A stretch of 64,000 bases of DNA, taken from the NCBI GenBank assembly GCA_015698045.1, contig BLAL01000197.1:620001-684000 (forward strand), read 5' to 3'. Source of the stretch: Rhizophagus clarus. Its lineage: Eukaryota > Glomeromycota > Glomeromycetes > Glomerales > Glomeraceae. Positions 55,306 through 64,000 of the stretch are shown here, in pieces. The notes below the pieces were generated by a model. That model was not told the DNA's origin. It searched no databases and saw nothing but the letters and a program-made list of their open reading frames with translations. The first letter of the stretch is position 1, and each line of letters opens with the position of its first letter. The position numbers were made by a program, and so were the translations under genes.

Positions 55306-56154
55306 AATTATATAATGCAATATGTATCTACTGAATAAATATTTTGAACATTTCCGCTCTTCTAAAATTACATGCAATACATGTAATAGTAACAGCACAT
55401 ATCATAGATTGTTTAGATCTTTCTATATTTCAATACTACCTTGCCTGTATAGTAAGTAATTATTTACAGTAACTTTTTTAATTACTTTAGATGGATATAG
55501 GTAATTGGAGTAATGAAAGATGTTCATTAAGTTTCAACTAGTTAATATTTTTATTTATTTATCGATCTTTATTAGAATATAATAAAAATTATGGAATAAA
55601 ATATTTTAAAAAAGGATTAGGTTTTTGTAAATTCGCAAATACGGCATTTTATATAGATTCAAAGGCCAGAGCTAACGTTCACTGAAAATAGTAATTTAAT
55701 GGTGCTTCGCACTTAATAATTATATTTTATACCGTTCAATTATCACAGTTTTTCACAATTGAATCTGCAATACAGCGTGCTTTTTTCAATTACATGTCGT
55801 AAGTAACATAAATATAATGTAAGCACCTTCTCTAAACTCGTTGATGCGGTCATAATTAGACAAGTTATTAGTTTTAAAGAATTAATTACTAGTATGATAA
55901 TTTATATTATACCGGGTTTGCGGGTTGGTTATCTCAAAAGAAGTATTTGCAGGTTTAATTCCTTCAATTTATGAATTTGTTCTACGGTCGGTAATTGCTT
56001 ATACTTTCCCATAACTATTAGACTGAGCTATTCTGAATGATAGAATGGATGAAATGTCATTAGTTAATAATATACTGTACGTCGTTAATTTTTTATTCAT
56101 CCTCAAATCTCGTGTAGATTTCCGGTAGCACAAAAATCCTCTGCGTTACACAAA
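55306..56154. other. Spacer between Sel1 genes
   Basis: AT-rich, no gene or repeat recognised. Confidence 0.4.
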
Positions 56155-56174
56155 CCTGTGGTATCACCATACAA
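56155..56174 (+). promoter_or_regulatory. Family promoter motif for the 56232 gene
   Basis: cctgtggtatcaccatacaa, 58 bp before the ATG; the 3' half is a perfect match to the consensus. Confidence 0.6.
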
Positions 56175-56231
56175 ATTAAATTAAATACGTAAAGTAAAAT
56201 TACACAAAGTGTTATTTGTATTCCTTTCCAA

Positions 56232-57257
56232 ATGTTCAATAAGAAACTTTACAATTTAAATGATGTTGGCTCATCAATTCTTAATGAAACTAATAATAAT
56301 TCATTATATAAATTTTCTCGAATTATTCAAAATTTTTATAAAATAAATATAAAAGAAAGAGAACCTACAACTCAAAATATTGACGAAATAATTTTTGAAG
56401 AAGATTTAGGTATTGTGGTTGATGATTTGTTTAATTTTTGTTTCAAGGAAGTAAATGAAGGAAAGGAAGAATCTGTAATAAAGCAACATGTTCTTGATTA
56501 TATTAACAATCACAAGTTAGATTTACATGAATTTTATAATTGGTTTTTAAATAATCAAAATAATTCGAATTCTATTTATTTACTTGGATATTTTAATTGT
56601 CATGGAATTAATCTTAATATTAATAAACAAAAAGCATTTGAATTATTTGAAAAAGCAGCAAAATCGGAAAATAATGCAGCTCAATTTGTTCTTGCTTGCA
56701 TGTATATTGATGGAGCAGTGAGTGGTCAAAATTATAATAAGGCTTTTGAAATATCTGAAAAATTAGCAGAAAAAGGATATTCATGCGGAATAAATCTGTT
56801 AGCGTATTGTTATGTCAATGGAATTGGAACTAATATAAATATGCAAAAGGGAGTTGAATTATATCAAATTACAGCAAATATAGGTAATTGTTTAGCACTA
56901 TATAATCTTGCATATATGTATAATGACGGATATGGTGTTGAAGTAGATTATAATAAATCTTTTAAGCTTTTTGAAAAATCTGCTAAAAAAGGTCACTCAG
57001 ATGCAATTTCTATGTTAGGATATTATTATAGTAATGGGATTGGAACTGATGCTAACAAAGAAAAGGCATTTGAATCTTATCAAATGGCAGCAAATTTAGG
57101 AAATTCTTGTGCTCAATATAATCTTGCTTTAATGTATGAAAATGGACATGGAACTGAAAAAAATATGGAAAAAGCAATTTATTGGTATATAAAATCAGAT
57201 GAACAAGAATATGATAGTTCTCAAGATAAATTGAATTTCAAATTGAATTTCAAATAA
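56232..57257 (+). CDS. Sel1-repeat protein, 341 aa, single exon
   Basis: Longest single-exon member. Leader MFNKKLYNLNDVGSSILNET, then KFSRIIQNFYKINIKEREPT and the junction NWFLNNQNNSNSIYLLGYFN. Six or so Sel1 repeats follow. The central ones are the most diverged in the family (QKGVELYQITANIGNCLALY, NKSFKLFEKSAKKGHSDAIS). The last codons are a small duplication (KLNFKLNFK). The frame is intact and the promoter motif good, so it is probably expressed. Confidence 0.9.
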   Translation: MFNKKLYNLNDVGSSILNETNNNSLYKFSRIIQNFYKINIKEREPTTQNIDEIIFEEDLGIVVDDLFNFCFKEVNEGKEESVIKQHVLDYINNHKLDLHEFYNWFLNNQNNSNSIYLLGYFNCHGINLNINKQKAFELFEKAAKSENNAAQFVLACMYIDGAVSGQNYNKAFEISEKLAEKGYSCGINLLAYCYVNGIGTNINMQKGVELYQITANIGNCLALYNLAYMYNDGYGVEVDYNKSFKLFEKSAKKGHSDAISMLGYYYSNGIGTDANKEKAFESYQMAANLGNSCAQYNLALMYENGHGTEKNMEKAIYWYIKSDEQEYDSSQDKLNFKLNFK

Positions 57258-57599
57258 AGAGTAAACTCAGGCTTATGTGAGGTTTATAATAGATAATTAT
57301 TTACTGAAATAAAATCATGTTCAATAATTTTTACTCAATAATTTAATAAGTTAAAAAAAAATATTTAAATTATAACCCACTCTAGACCTTGCGTTTAACA
57401 GAGAATGTTCTTTATTTATTTTTTGAATTATTTAAACACTTAGTATTAAATGATGAGTTTATTTCATCAATTTTAATATTTAATAAATAACCAATACAGT
57501 AATTAATTTCACCAAAAATTATTTTTTTTCTTGTATTTATTACACGCCATACTGTTTTCTCAACTATACAGTACATCCAAACATTTGCTATCAAGAAAT
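57258..57599. other. Spacer, no gene seen
   Basis: AT-rich noncoding DNA. Confidence 0.35.
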
Positions 57600-57790
57600 T
57601 TTTTTAATTTTTCCATAATAAAATCAGATAAGCGACTTGTATAACATGCTTGTGAATGAGATTCAATAGCTAGGTTGTTATATACAATTGGGATGCACTT
57701 ATAAATTCTATAATATTGCTTGTCAAATTTTCATCAATTTCAAGAGGATTCTTAATATAAATATCCAGAAAATCGGCTTTTTAATGGAGT
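57600..57790 (-). pseudogene. Remnant resembling a kinase-family C-terminal tail
   Basis: Minus-strand pieces IIEFISAS and, after a frame change, NLAIESHSQACYTSRLSDFI then MEKLK. These resemble the fragment at 19384-19740 (EFINAP...YPEAYHKSCLHDFTSKK). Broken and without upstream kinase sequence. Confidence 0.35.
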
Positions 57791-58514
57791 ATTTTCAACA
57801 ATTTCAGGATGTTCAGTTAAAGATCGTGTACTTTGTGTTCAATTTATTTATTTAAGCAGTGTTGCATTTTAATGTTTCGCATTGATTAATAATTGTCATA
57901 TTTTTTTTGATATAAATTTTGTTTTTTAATAAATAGAACAAATATATAATTATAAAATCATGGATTGATTGTTAATGTTTAAATGGTCAATAACTAAATT
58001 AATTAATAAAAACAGATTAAATATTAGTTTTCCATATTTAACATTTACATTTTCTTAATATCTTTTTTCTTAATATCTTTTTTGATGATTAAAAAAATTT
58101 TTTTACACTATTTATTTATTTTGGTTGCTTATGTGGAACCAACTACCAAGCACATATTCAAAAAATCAAAAGATTGTAAACATGATAATAAGGTGCTACA
58201 CTTAGCCCGACGAATCAAGCACAACCAAAAAGAAAGTTGCTCTCACCTATACACGTTAGTACGAGAACCAGAAACTAATCTAAATGAATAAAGGAGAGAA
58301 AAAAACTACCAAACTTATCCAGTTTTTAAGGTAATAAAGTACCCATCATCTTGCATTGTTCACTGACAAAGGATATCAAAATTACTTTTACAACACCCGA
58401 ATTACCACAACTATTACAAAGATGTACACCCTTTATAAAACTTGAAAAGAAATAACCTAACCTAAACTTTCTAATTATGTAATTGGAGAAGTTTAATAAA
58501 GAATTCAAGAGTTC
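57791..58514. other. Spacer
   Basis: AT-rich; contains the small frame listed separately and no recognised repeat. Confidence 0.35.
58082..58291 (+). CDS. Doubtful small secreted-type protein, 69 aa
   Basis: Starts MMIKKIFLHYLFILVAYVEP, which looks like a signal peptide, followed by a Lys/His-rich part with two cysteines (SKDCKHDNKV, ESCSHLYTLV). Size and shape fit small secreted proteins of fungi, but frames of this length arise by chance in AT-rich DNA. There is no homology, intron or promoter support. Confidence 0.2.
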   Translation: MMIKKIFLHYLFILVAYVEPTTKHIFKKSKDCKHDNKVLHLARRIKHNQKESCSHLYTLVREPETNLNE

Positions 58515-58974
58515 TGAGGACGATTTATCGTGACGCTTTTTTTGAGCTGAATTTCAATTTGTCAGAGGTTTACTACTTATCCTTTGTAGGTAGCTTGCTA
58601 TCTGCTTCTTTGTGCCACTGTGTGACTACGAAGATTCTTTTCAGTTTTAGATTGATGGACTATAGATAGCGTGTGGCAGTGTGGGAGATGATCAGTTTGA
58701 CTGTTTAATCAGGTGTTAACCCAGAAAGCAAGTTTTCATGTGAGTTCAAAGTACAAAATTCTGTTTTGTGAATTATCTTGATCTTTGTAGATTTCTACGC
58801 TTTAGCTTGCGTGGATTGAACAAAATTAGAACTATCAGACGCTAACTGGTCAAGTAAATTGATTCCTGGACTTAGGGAAAGTGTACTTAGCTGGTATCTT
58901 CGTTCACTGGGGAACCAGCGCACAAGGACGTCACTGACCACAATCTTAATGCAGATTCCGCGTCTTTCATCAGT

Positions 58975-61160
58975 GACAGAATTATTTCAAAAATCTCTTC
59001 CTTACTAAATTTTGTACCGAAAATACACCGTACAAATAACACCTTTGAGATAAGGTTTTATTACAAAAATGGACGAAACCTTAACAATAGCTGTGGCACC
59101 TTTACTAAAACCTTCCTTGAACACATAACTAAAGTCTTTAACAGCTTTGACTTTAAGTCAGGACAGGTCTCACCCACAACGCAGAATAAGTTACTCACAA
59201 AACTCAGGGAAGAAGTCACCTATGGAGTACTGAGATAATACAAGACAATAACAAATATGTTAAAAAATTAAACAAGTCTTTACCATGTCCTGTTTGCAAG
59301 CGGTCACTATTATAGCCAAAATATTGATACAAAAGGCTTTACCCGACCTTTGCCACCTAAATTTGTTCCTGTAAATGATCAGGCCCAGATCACAACAAGT
59401 AAACCAGTTTCTGCACAGAAACTCAAAAAGAAAAAGTTTGGGGCAGATCAGTGTAATATATTCATCTAATGATCTAATAATGTTGTATATGAGTACCAGT
59501 TAGAAAAATCACTATCTATGACATACCAGCCACTACCTGCTACGCTTCATGACGATATAACTGGAGCGCCTTAAATCATAGGGTCAAGTATTAAAAATAT
59601 TCTTTATTCATCAACATAAATATCAGTCTATATACGTGGAAATAATTCTGAACCCAACAAAAGATACAGAGTTTGTTTTGCAACCCTGGATCACTCGCTT
59701 GGAGAATGACTACGTTTGCTAGTTCCTGGGAGAATGGAAACTTACTGTCCGTAAGGAACGTGAATGTTTTTAGGTTTCCTTTACTATTCCTAAAGAAAAG
59801 CGGAGGCTTGTCTTTTCAAACAACTTACTGCTGATGTCAAACTCTGGTGCAGCAATGTTGGGCAATTGGACAATTGGACGTTTTGGACATTTGTCCAAAA
59901 CTTGTCCAAAACTTGTCCAAAACCAAAACCTTTATTCCGTTGGACAGGTTTTGGACAGATCACATGACTAAATATTTAATTCAGGCTAGAATTATGCCTG
60001 ATTTTGGCCTAATTTTAGCCAATAATTAAAATAATATTATAATTAATTAAAATTAAGGTAATTATTTTGTGATTTTACATTAATTTCTTATTCATTTAAT
60101 TCATTAGATATTCACTTTCTTTTTTTTTATTTTTAATTTAATAAAAATTTAAATTTTTGAATAGTTTTAGACTGTCCAAAACTGTGTCCAAAACTGTGTC
60201 CAAAACTGGTTTTGGACTGTCCAATACTGTCTAATTAAAAAAAACAAATTGGACAAGTCCAAAACCCATCATTGGGTGCAGTATATACGCGCTTCTGCTT
60301 GGAAGACTATCCAAAAGCCTAATGGGGACAAACTGTAAATTCTTTACTTCAACACACATGGACGGCTGCTTAGAGCAGTACAAATTGCATCCTCTACTGT
60401 ATCAAATTGGCCACTTCCTATACACCCCCACAACCAAAACATCACACCAAAAAACACAAAAAGAATGTTAAATCCAATGGTCAAAAAGCTGCAGATCAAA
60501 AACAATGATTGGTCGCTAAAAGTAAATGTAAAAACTCTGCTTGGAAGAAGTCATCTGACAAACCTTATAATAACAAGCCATGTGATTTTAATGTCCAGTG
60601 TTCAGACGTACTCTTCTCACTGCTTCAGAAAATATTCCAGAAGCTTGACATCAAACGCTAACCCTTTTTCTTTATTTCTATTGTTTTTTTAGTTAGTGAA
60701 CTTCACGTAAGGATACACAAGCATTGCTAAAAACCTATGTTCTATGGAGAGCGGGTCCCTGCACCAAAGGTTTTTTAGCACATTTTTAGATTAGTTTTGT
60801 AGTTGTGCAGTTTGTCTTAGTTGTAGTAGTTGTTTATATAACCTTGCCTCGAGCATGCAGGTGGGTGAACGGTTTTTGTTCTAATAGTCAAGGTTAAGTT
60901 TGTATGAATACCCTTCCCTTTTTTTTTACCTCCTTCCCAACAGCCGCCAACCAGTAGTTTAGGTCCGAGCTGTTTTCATTTTTTTGTGGTTTTGGCTTCT
61001 ATAAAGCGGAGGTTAGATCTTAGTAGTCGTTTGACATATGTAAGATTTCCTGACATGATTTGTGCTGTCAATCCTGTCATGTATTTATCTATATGTATCA
61101 GGTTATCAAGATTTTCATACCACTTTATTAATAAAAAAAAAAAAAGACAGAATTATTTCA
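58975..61160 (+). mobile_element. LINE-like non-LTR element, degenerate, with poly(A) and 15-bp direct repeats
   Basis: GC-richer block ending in A-rich sequence at about 61128-61145. The 15-mer gacagaattatttca directly follows the tail (61146-61160) and also occurs at 58975-58989, so the insertion would be 58990-61145. Coding pieces read plus: SSLLNFVPKIHRTNNTFEIR ... KNGRNLNNSCGTFTKTFLEH (to TAA 59236), TKDTEFVLQPWITRLENDYV, and NKPCDFNVQCSDVLFSLLQK, KIFQKLDIKR ending 60661. These look like a LINE ORF1-type protein. No reverse transcriptase motifs were found. About 500 bp of 3' untranslated sequence follows. The element may extend upstream to about 58515. A hAT-like element interrupts it. 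Confidence 0.6.
59846..60281. mobile_element. hAT-like element (422 bp) inserted in the LINE
   Basis: Ends caatgttgggcaattggac (59853) and, inverted, caatgatgggttttggac (60274). Flanking ggtgcag at 59846-59852 and 60275-60281 (7 bp; 7 of 8 if shifted by one). The subterminal regions are arrays of 'ttggac/gtccaaaac' words in opposite orientations, and the middle is AT-rich. The end sequence resembles the elements at 5666 and 50432. It landed after the LINE was in place. Confidence 0.7.
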
Positions 61161-61849
61161 GCCCAAAAGGATTAATATTTATGTTGTATCTTGAAGGATA
61201 TATTAATTATGTGGCTCCAGGGCTCTAACGTTTCTTCGTAGGTCATGATCGACGAACTTGATCTTTTTGGTTACAGTGTACTAGACGTTATTTGAGATAT
61301 GCTATTATTAGGCCTGTTTAATTCTTATTGTTCGGGTTTTTGAGTCGGCTGATCACTGATCGCAAAATTTCCGACAATAACTAATTAACACGTTTTTGTT
61401 TTGCTTATTTTAAATTGCAATCAAATGAATCTACATTTTTGTAGAAGTTTATCAACCATTATCACGTTAATATTACTACTTTCGTAAATTCATGTAATAC
61501 AAGGAAAAATTTTATACACAGAATTGGCATAAAGTTTAGTAATTTCTTTTTTTATAACTTAATTTTTTATCGCTCAAAAAGGGGATTTTTTTTTTTATTT
61601 CAATATTTACTTTACAAATTAGAAGCTAATGAATAAATTAATAATTGAGAACTTGATATTATTAATAGATTACTATTACTAATTGTTGATTCATTTTGTG
61701 ATGGTTGAATATTTCAATTAAATTTCACACATTTGACAACACACCAGAACGAGAGTTCTGGATGTCAAGATTATTTAGAGGATTCTAACAACCCAGAAAT
61801 GCGTTTTATTGTGAACACTTCGACGCGTTCCATTATGGTTTTGCTTAAA
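61161..61849. other. Spacer with a fragment of the 20-kb hAT family
   Basis: 61306-61427 matches 20094-20240 (shared 'ggctgatcactg.tcgcaaaa', 'ttaacacgtt'), with about 25 bp missing. It has no ends of its own, so it is a broken copy. The rest is AT-rich without a gene. Confidence 0.5.
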
Positions 61850-64000
61850 TAAAATTAGGACTTGCCAAAAATCCTCTGCGAATTTTGGCTGTCAAGCATT
61901 TGAGCCAAGTTCCGGAAATGCATTAATCTGCAGATATTGCGACCACTATAGTGTATATCACTTTTCTACGATTACATCGTCTTCATCCTCCAAGTCCTCC
62001 AATAATAACGCATTGAACTTATTATCTCAAATTCCAACATTATCAAGCTCGGTTGTTGGAAACAGTCAATTTTCCTCCTCATATTGCAATACCGTTAAGC
62101 CTGAATAATACCAGGCGATCACGCAACCAAATCCTTATCACGCGGGGGACCAAAAATTGGTGCACTACGTTAAAATAATATTTTATTTGTTTAAATTAAG
62201 TACATGGAGTGATCAACAATCTCTACGTGAAAATGGTAAAAAGTGGATATGAGAATCATTGGAAACTAATCGTATAGCTAATAAAGTCAAATTTGGCACG
62301 GACAATCCTAATGCAATAAATGAATTAATCAGTGATATGTTTTCGCTAAATATTGAAAAATCTTTGGATAATTCTGAACAAATTAAACATCGCGATTTCA
62401 CAGGTATCGTGGTATATACTGTATTTACTGTGACATTACACGCAAAATCAATATTTATGAATTCACGAAATTATAGGAAAAATGCTGAATAATCTTAGAA
62501 TTAATTCAATAAAAAGCAACAACGATTATATAATGGTAATTATTAATTTTTATTTATAATAAATATAATCTATTTTACGGTAATTAATAACTGTATTGTT
62601 TTTAGCGTAAGACAGAAATTTAAAAAACAATTAATGAGGTATTATCTTCTTTTATTGTCGAAGTGTAATAACCGTCTGTCATGTTGCATGAATGACCAAT
62701 CAAATTTTAGGATTAAGTGTATCATTTTTCAGACGCTAATAGTCTCCTAACAAATAGGCTGTCTGATATCAATTTATCCAATTTGACTGATCATACGAGT
62801 TGGTTCGAAGAATTATTTAGTAAATATTCCCCCCCCCCAGTCAAGAAAAAAATAACTTTTCATTAATAGGTTATATTTCATCTGGTAGAAATAAAGTTGA
62901 AGTCGATCAAGTGGAAAATGTTTCAACGTCTACAATTAAATCTTCTAATGGTAAATTTTTTAAGATTATGTTAAAATATATATATATATATGTAATCTAA
63001 TTTTATCGAAAACTAATAAATGATTATTATAATAGTAGATTTGCTTCAATTGTTAGAAGCTTTGGAAATAAATTGCAGAAGATTATCCTGACACGCTTGC
63101 AAAATAATTTTTTCACCGAAGGAACATATCCTTCATTTCTTGAAGACGTAATGAACCCAATAAGAAGCTTAGATAATGAAGATTTTGCTAAGCGTCCAAT
63201 GATTGAATTGTAAATGGGTAAGCCAATTTAATTGTAACGTGGATTTCTTCTATGAGTTTTTTAATGATTATTTATTCCAATAAATAGAAAAGGTATTGAT
63301 TCAGGCGGAATCTTTAATGATACTTTGAGGATCAATTCTCCAGCTATAAAATAGAATAAATAGGAGGAATGGCAAAATTTTTAGATGAGCCTAAAATATT
63401 AGTAAATCCTTATCTTCTTGTCGAATTTTCTGATTATTTAAAAGTATGCAATTTCTAATTCTAATTAATTTTCTTTTTTCCTAATATTCACAAATATACC
63501 TTGCCATTATCAACGATATCCCGCTCCCGCTTTATTTATTTTTGATGAACTTGAAAACGTTAATAATCTTAACACATACAATACTGCTACATCAATTATT
63601 GATGATTTTAAAGATTGGACGGAAACTAATATTCTTTAAGTATAACTCAGTATTATTAACTTATCGATATTTATTTTAATTTCTTTTAATTTCTATTTGA
63701 TAGAAAACATCATGCATGATTTTAATAAGATTATGGCACATTTGCAAGAATTTCTGAAAAAATCAAATATGATGCATTAATATTATCGATTTCACTTTGA
63801 TTAAATGAAAAGTACATTAAACAAATTGAGGTATGTAAAATCCGGTCAAAAATTTTATACATTGTTTATGTTTCTAATATATTTATTTATTATTAGTTCG
63901 TTAAATCAAAGAATATTTACCCTAAGGATATTATAGAATATTTTTCTATTCCATTTATCACTACTTTCCAAGTTGCTGAAAAATTAAAACTTGTAACGTC
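61850..64000 (+). pseudogene. Multi-exon gene remnant with Cys-rich start, family not recognised (runs off window)
   Basis: First exon (about 61835-62403) reads IRTCQKSSANFGCQAFEPSS then GNALICRYCDHYSVYHFST, a zinc-ribbon-like Cys/His pattern. A Ser-rich stretch and ANKVKFGTDNPNAINELISD follow, but TAA at 62106 and a TGA near 62250 break the otherwise constant frame. It splices (gtatcg, 62404 to ttttcag, 62732) to ANSLLTNRLSDINLSNLTDH...NVSTSTIKSSNG (to 62950). Later pieces: GNKLQKIILTRLQNNFFTEG, FLDEPKILVNPYLLVEFSD-like sequence, PALFIFDELENVNNLNTYNT, RISEKIKYDALILSISL and NIYPKDIIEYFSIPFITTFQ. These show more stops and frameshifts. A C10 run lies in exon 2. Likely a large cytosolic protein with a P-loop-like or other enzymatic C-terminal region; function not assignable. 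Confidence 0.55.

Noticed and set aside
60986-61228. 80-codon frame over the LINE poly(A) region
   Set aside because: It reads through the 3' untranslated region, the A tail (KKKK) and the flank.
1-64000. CRISPR array, phage or bacterial operons
   Set aside because: No regularly spaced repeats with unique spacers and no bacterial gene organisation. Introns and transposon types are eukaryotic.

Overview
The window is AT-rich nuclear DNA from a fungus, most likely an arbuscular mycorrhizal fungus of the Rhizophagus (Glomeromycotina) type. The basis is inference from content. There is a large local family of Sel1-repeat proteins, a kinase-like gene with short GT...AG introns joined to Sel1 repeats, and an F-box protein of the type that family expands. 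There is also a WD40-like/ion-channel fusion, long transposon-littered spacers and many decaying gene copies. There is no rRNA, tRNA, CRISPR or bacterial operon structure.

Layout. 1-8 kb: the end of one Sel1 gene, one intact Sel1 gene (2618-3616) and three copies in successive stages of decay (4130, 6158, 7619). 8-10 kb: a Mutator-like element with a perfect 9-bp target duplication, then a small inverted-repeat element. 10.9-18.7 kb: four intact Sel1 genes on the plus strand with a dead Ty3/Gypsy integrase remnant between them. 18.8-20.6 kb: two gene fragments, a polypurine tract and a hAT-like element. 21-26.5 kb: three Sel1 genes, two of them on the minus strand, and a 414-bp insertion bounded by 17-bp direct repeats. 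27.6-29.7 kb: a five-exon pseudokinase-Sel1 fusion gene. 30-33 kb: an F-box gene and a Sel1 gene. 34-35.4 kb: a larger relative of the inverted-repeat element at 9.9 kb. 36.3-40.5 kb: an eight-exon gene for a predicted channel of about 1206 aa. 43-44.5 kb: a near-identical tandem duplication of a GC-richer, unidentified sequence. 45-49 kb: pseudogenes and a MITE. 50-52.2 kb: small hAT-type and other MITEs. 52.4-57.3 kb: three more Sel1 genes. 58.5-61.2 kb: a degenerate LINE-like element with a hAT-like element inserted into it. 61.8-64 kb: a multi-exon pseudogene with a Cys-rich start that runs off the window.

How the parts relate. The 12 intact single-exon Sel1 genes share one protein plan: a variable Ser/Asn-rich leader, an EPTT-centred helical region, a conserved WLLNNQ...LLGYFNY junction, then five or six Sel1 repeats. 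Ten gene copies (eight intact, two pseudogenes) also carry a clear 5' element close to CTGCAGTATCACCATACA, 58-87 bp before the ATG. This suggests the family is duplicated together with its promoter and is co-regulated. The last exon of the pseudokinase gene contains the same helical region and Sel1 array. The single-exon genes can therefore be read as kinase-less relatives of that exon, probably cytosolic protein-interaction scaffolds. The most interesting observations are the shared promoter, the pseudokinase fusion (VAIK Lys to Arg and HRD Asp to Asn), the tandem 813-bp-period repeat and the well-delimited transposon set.
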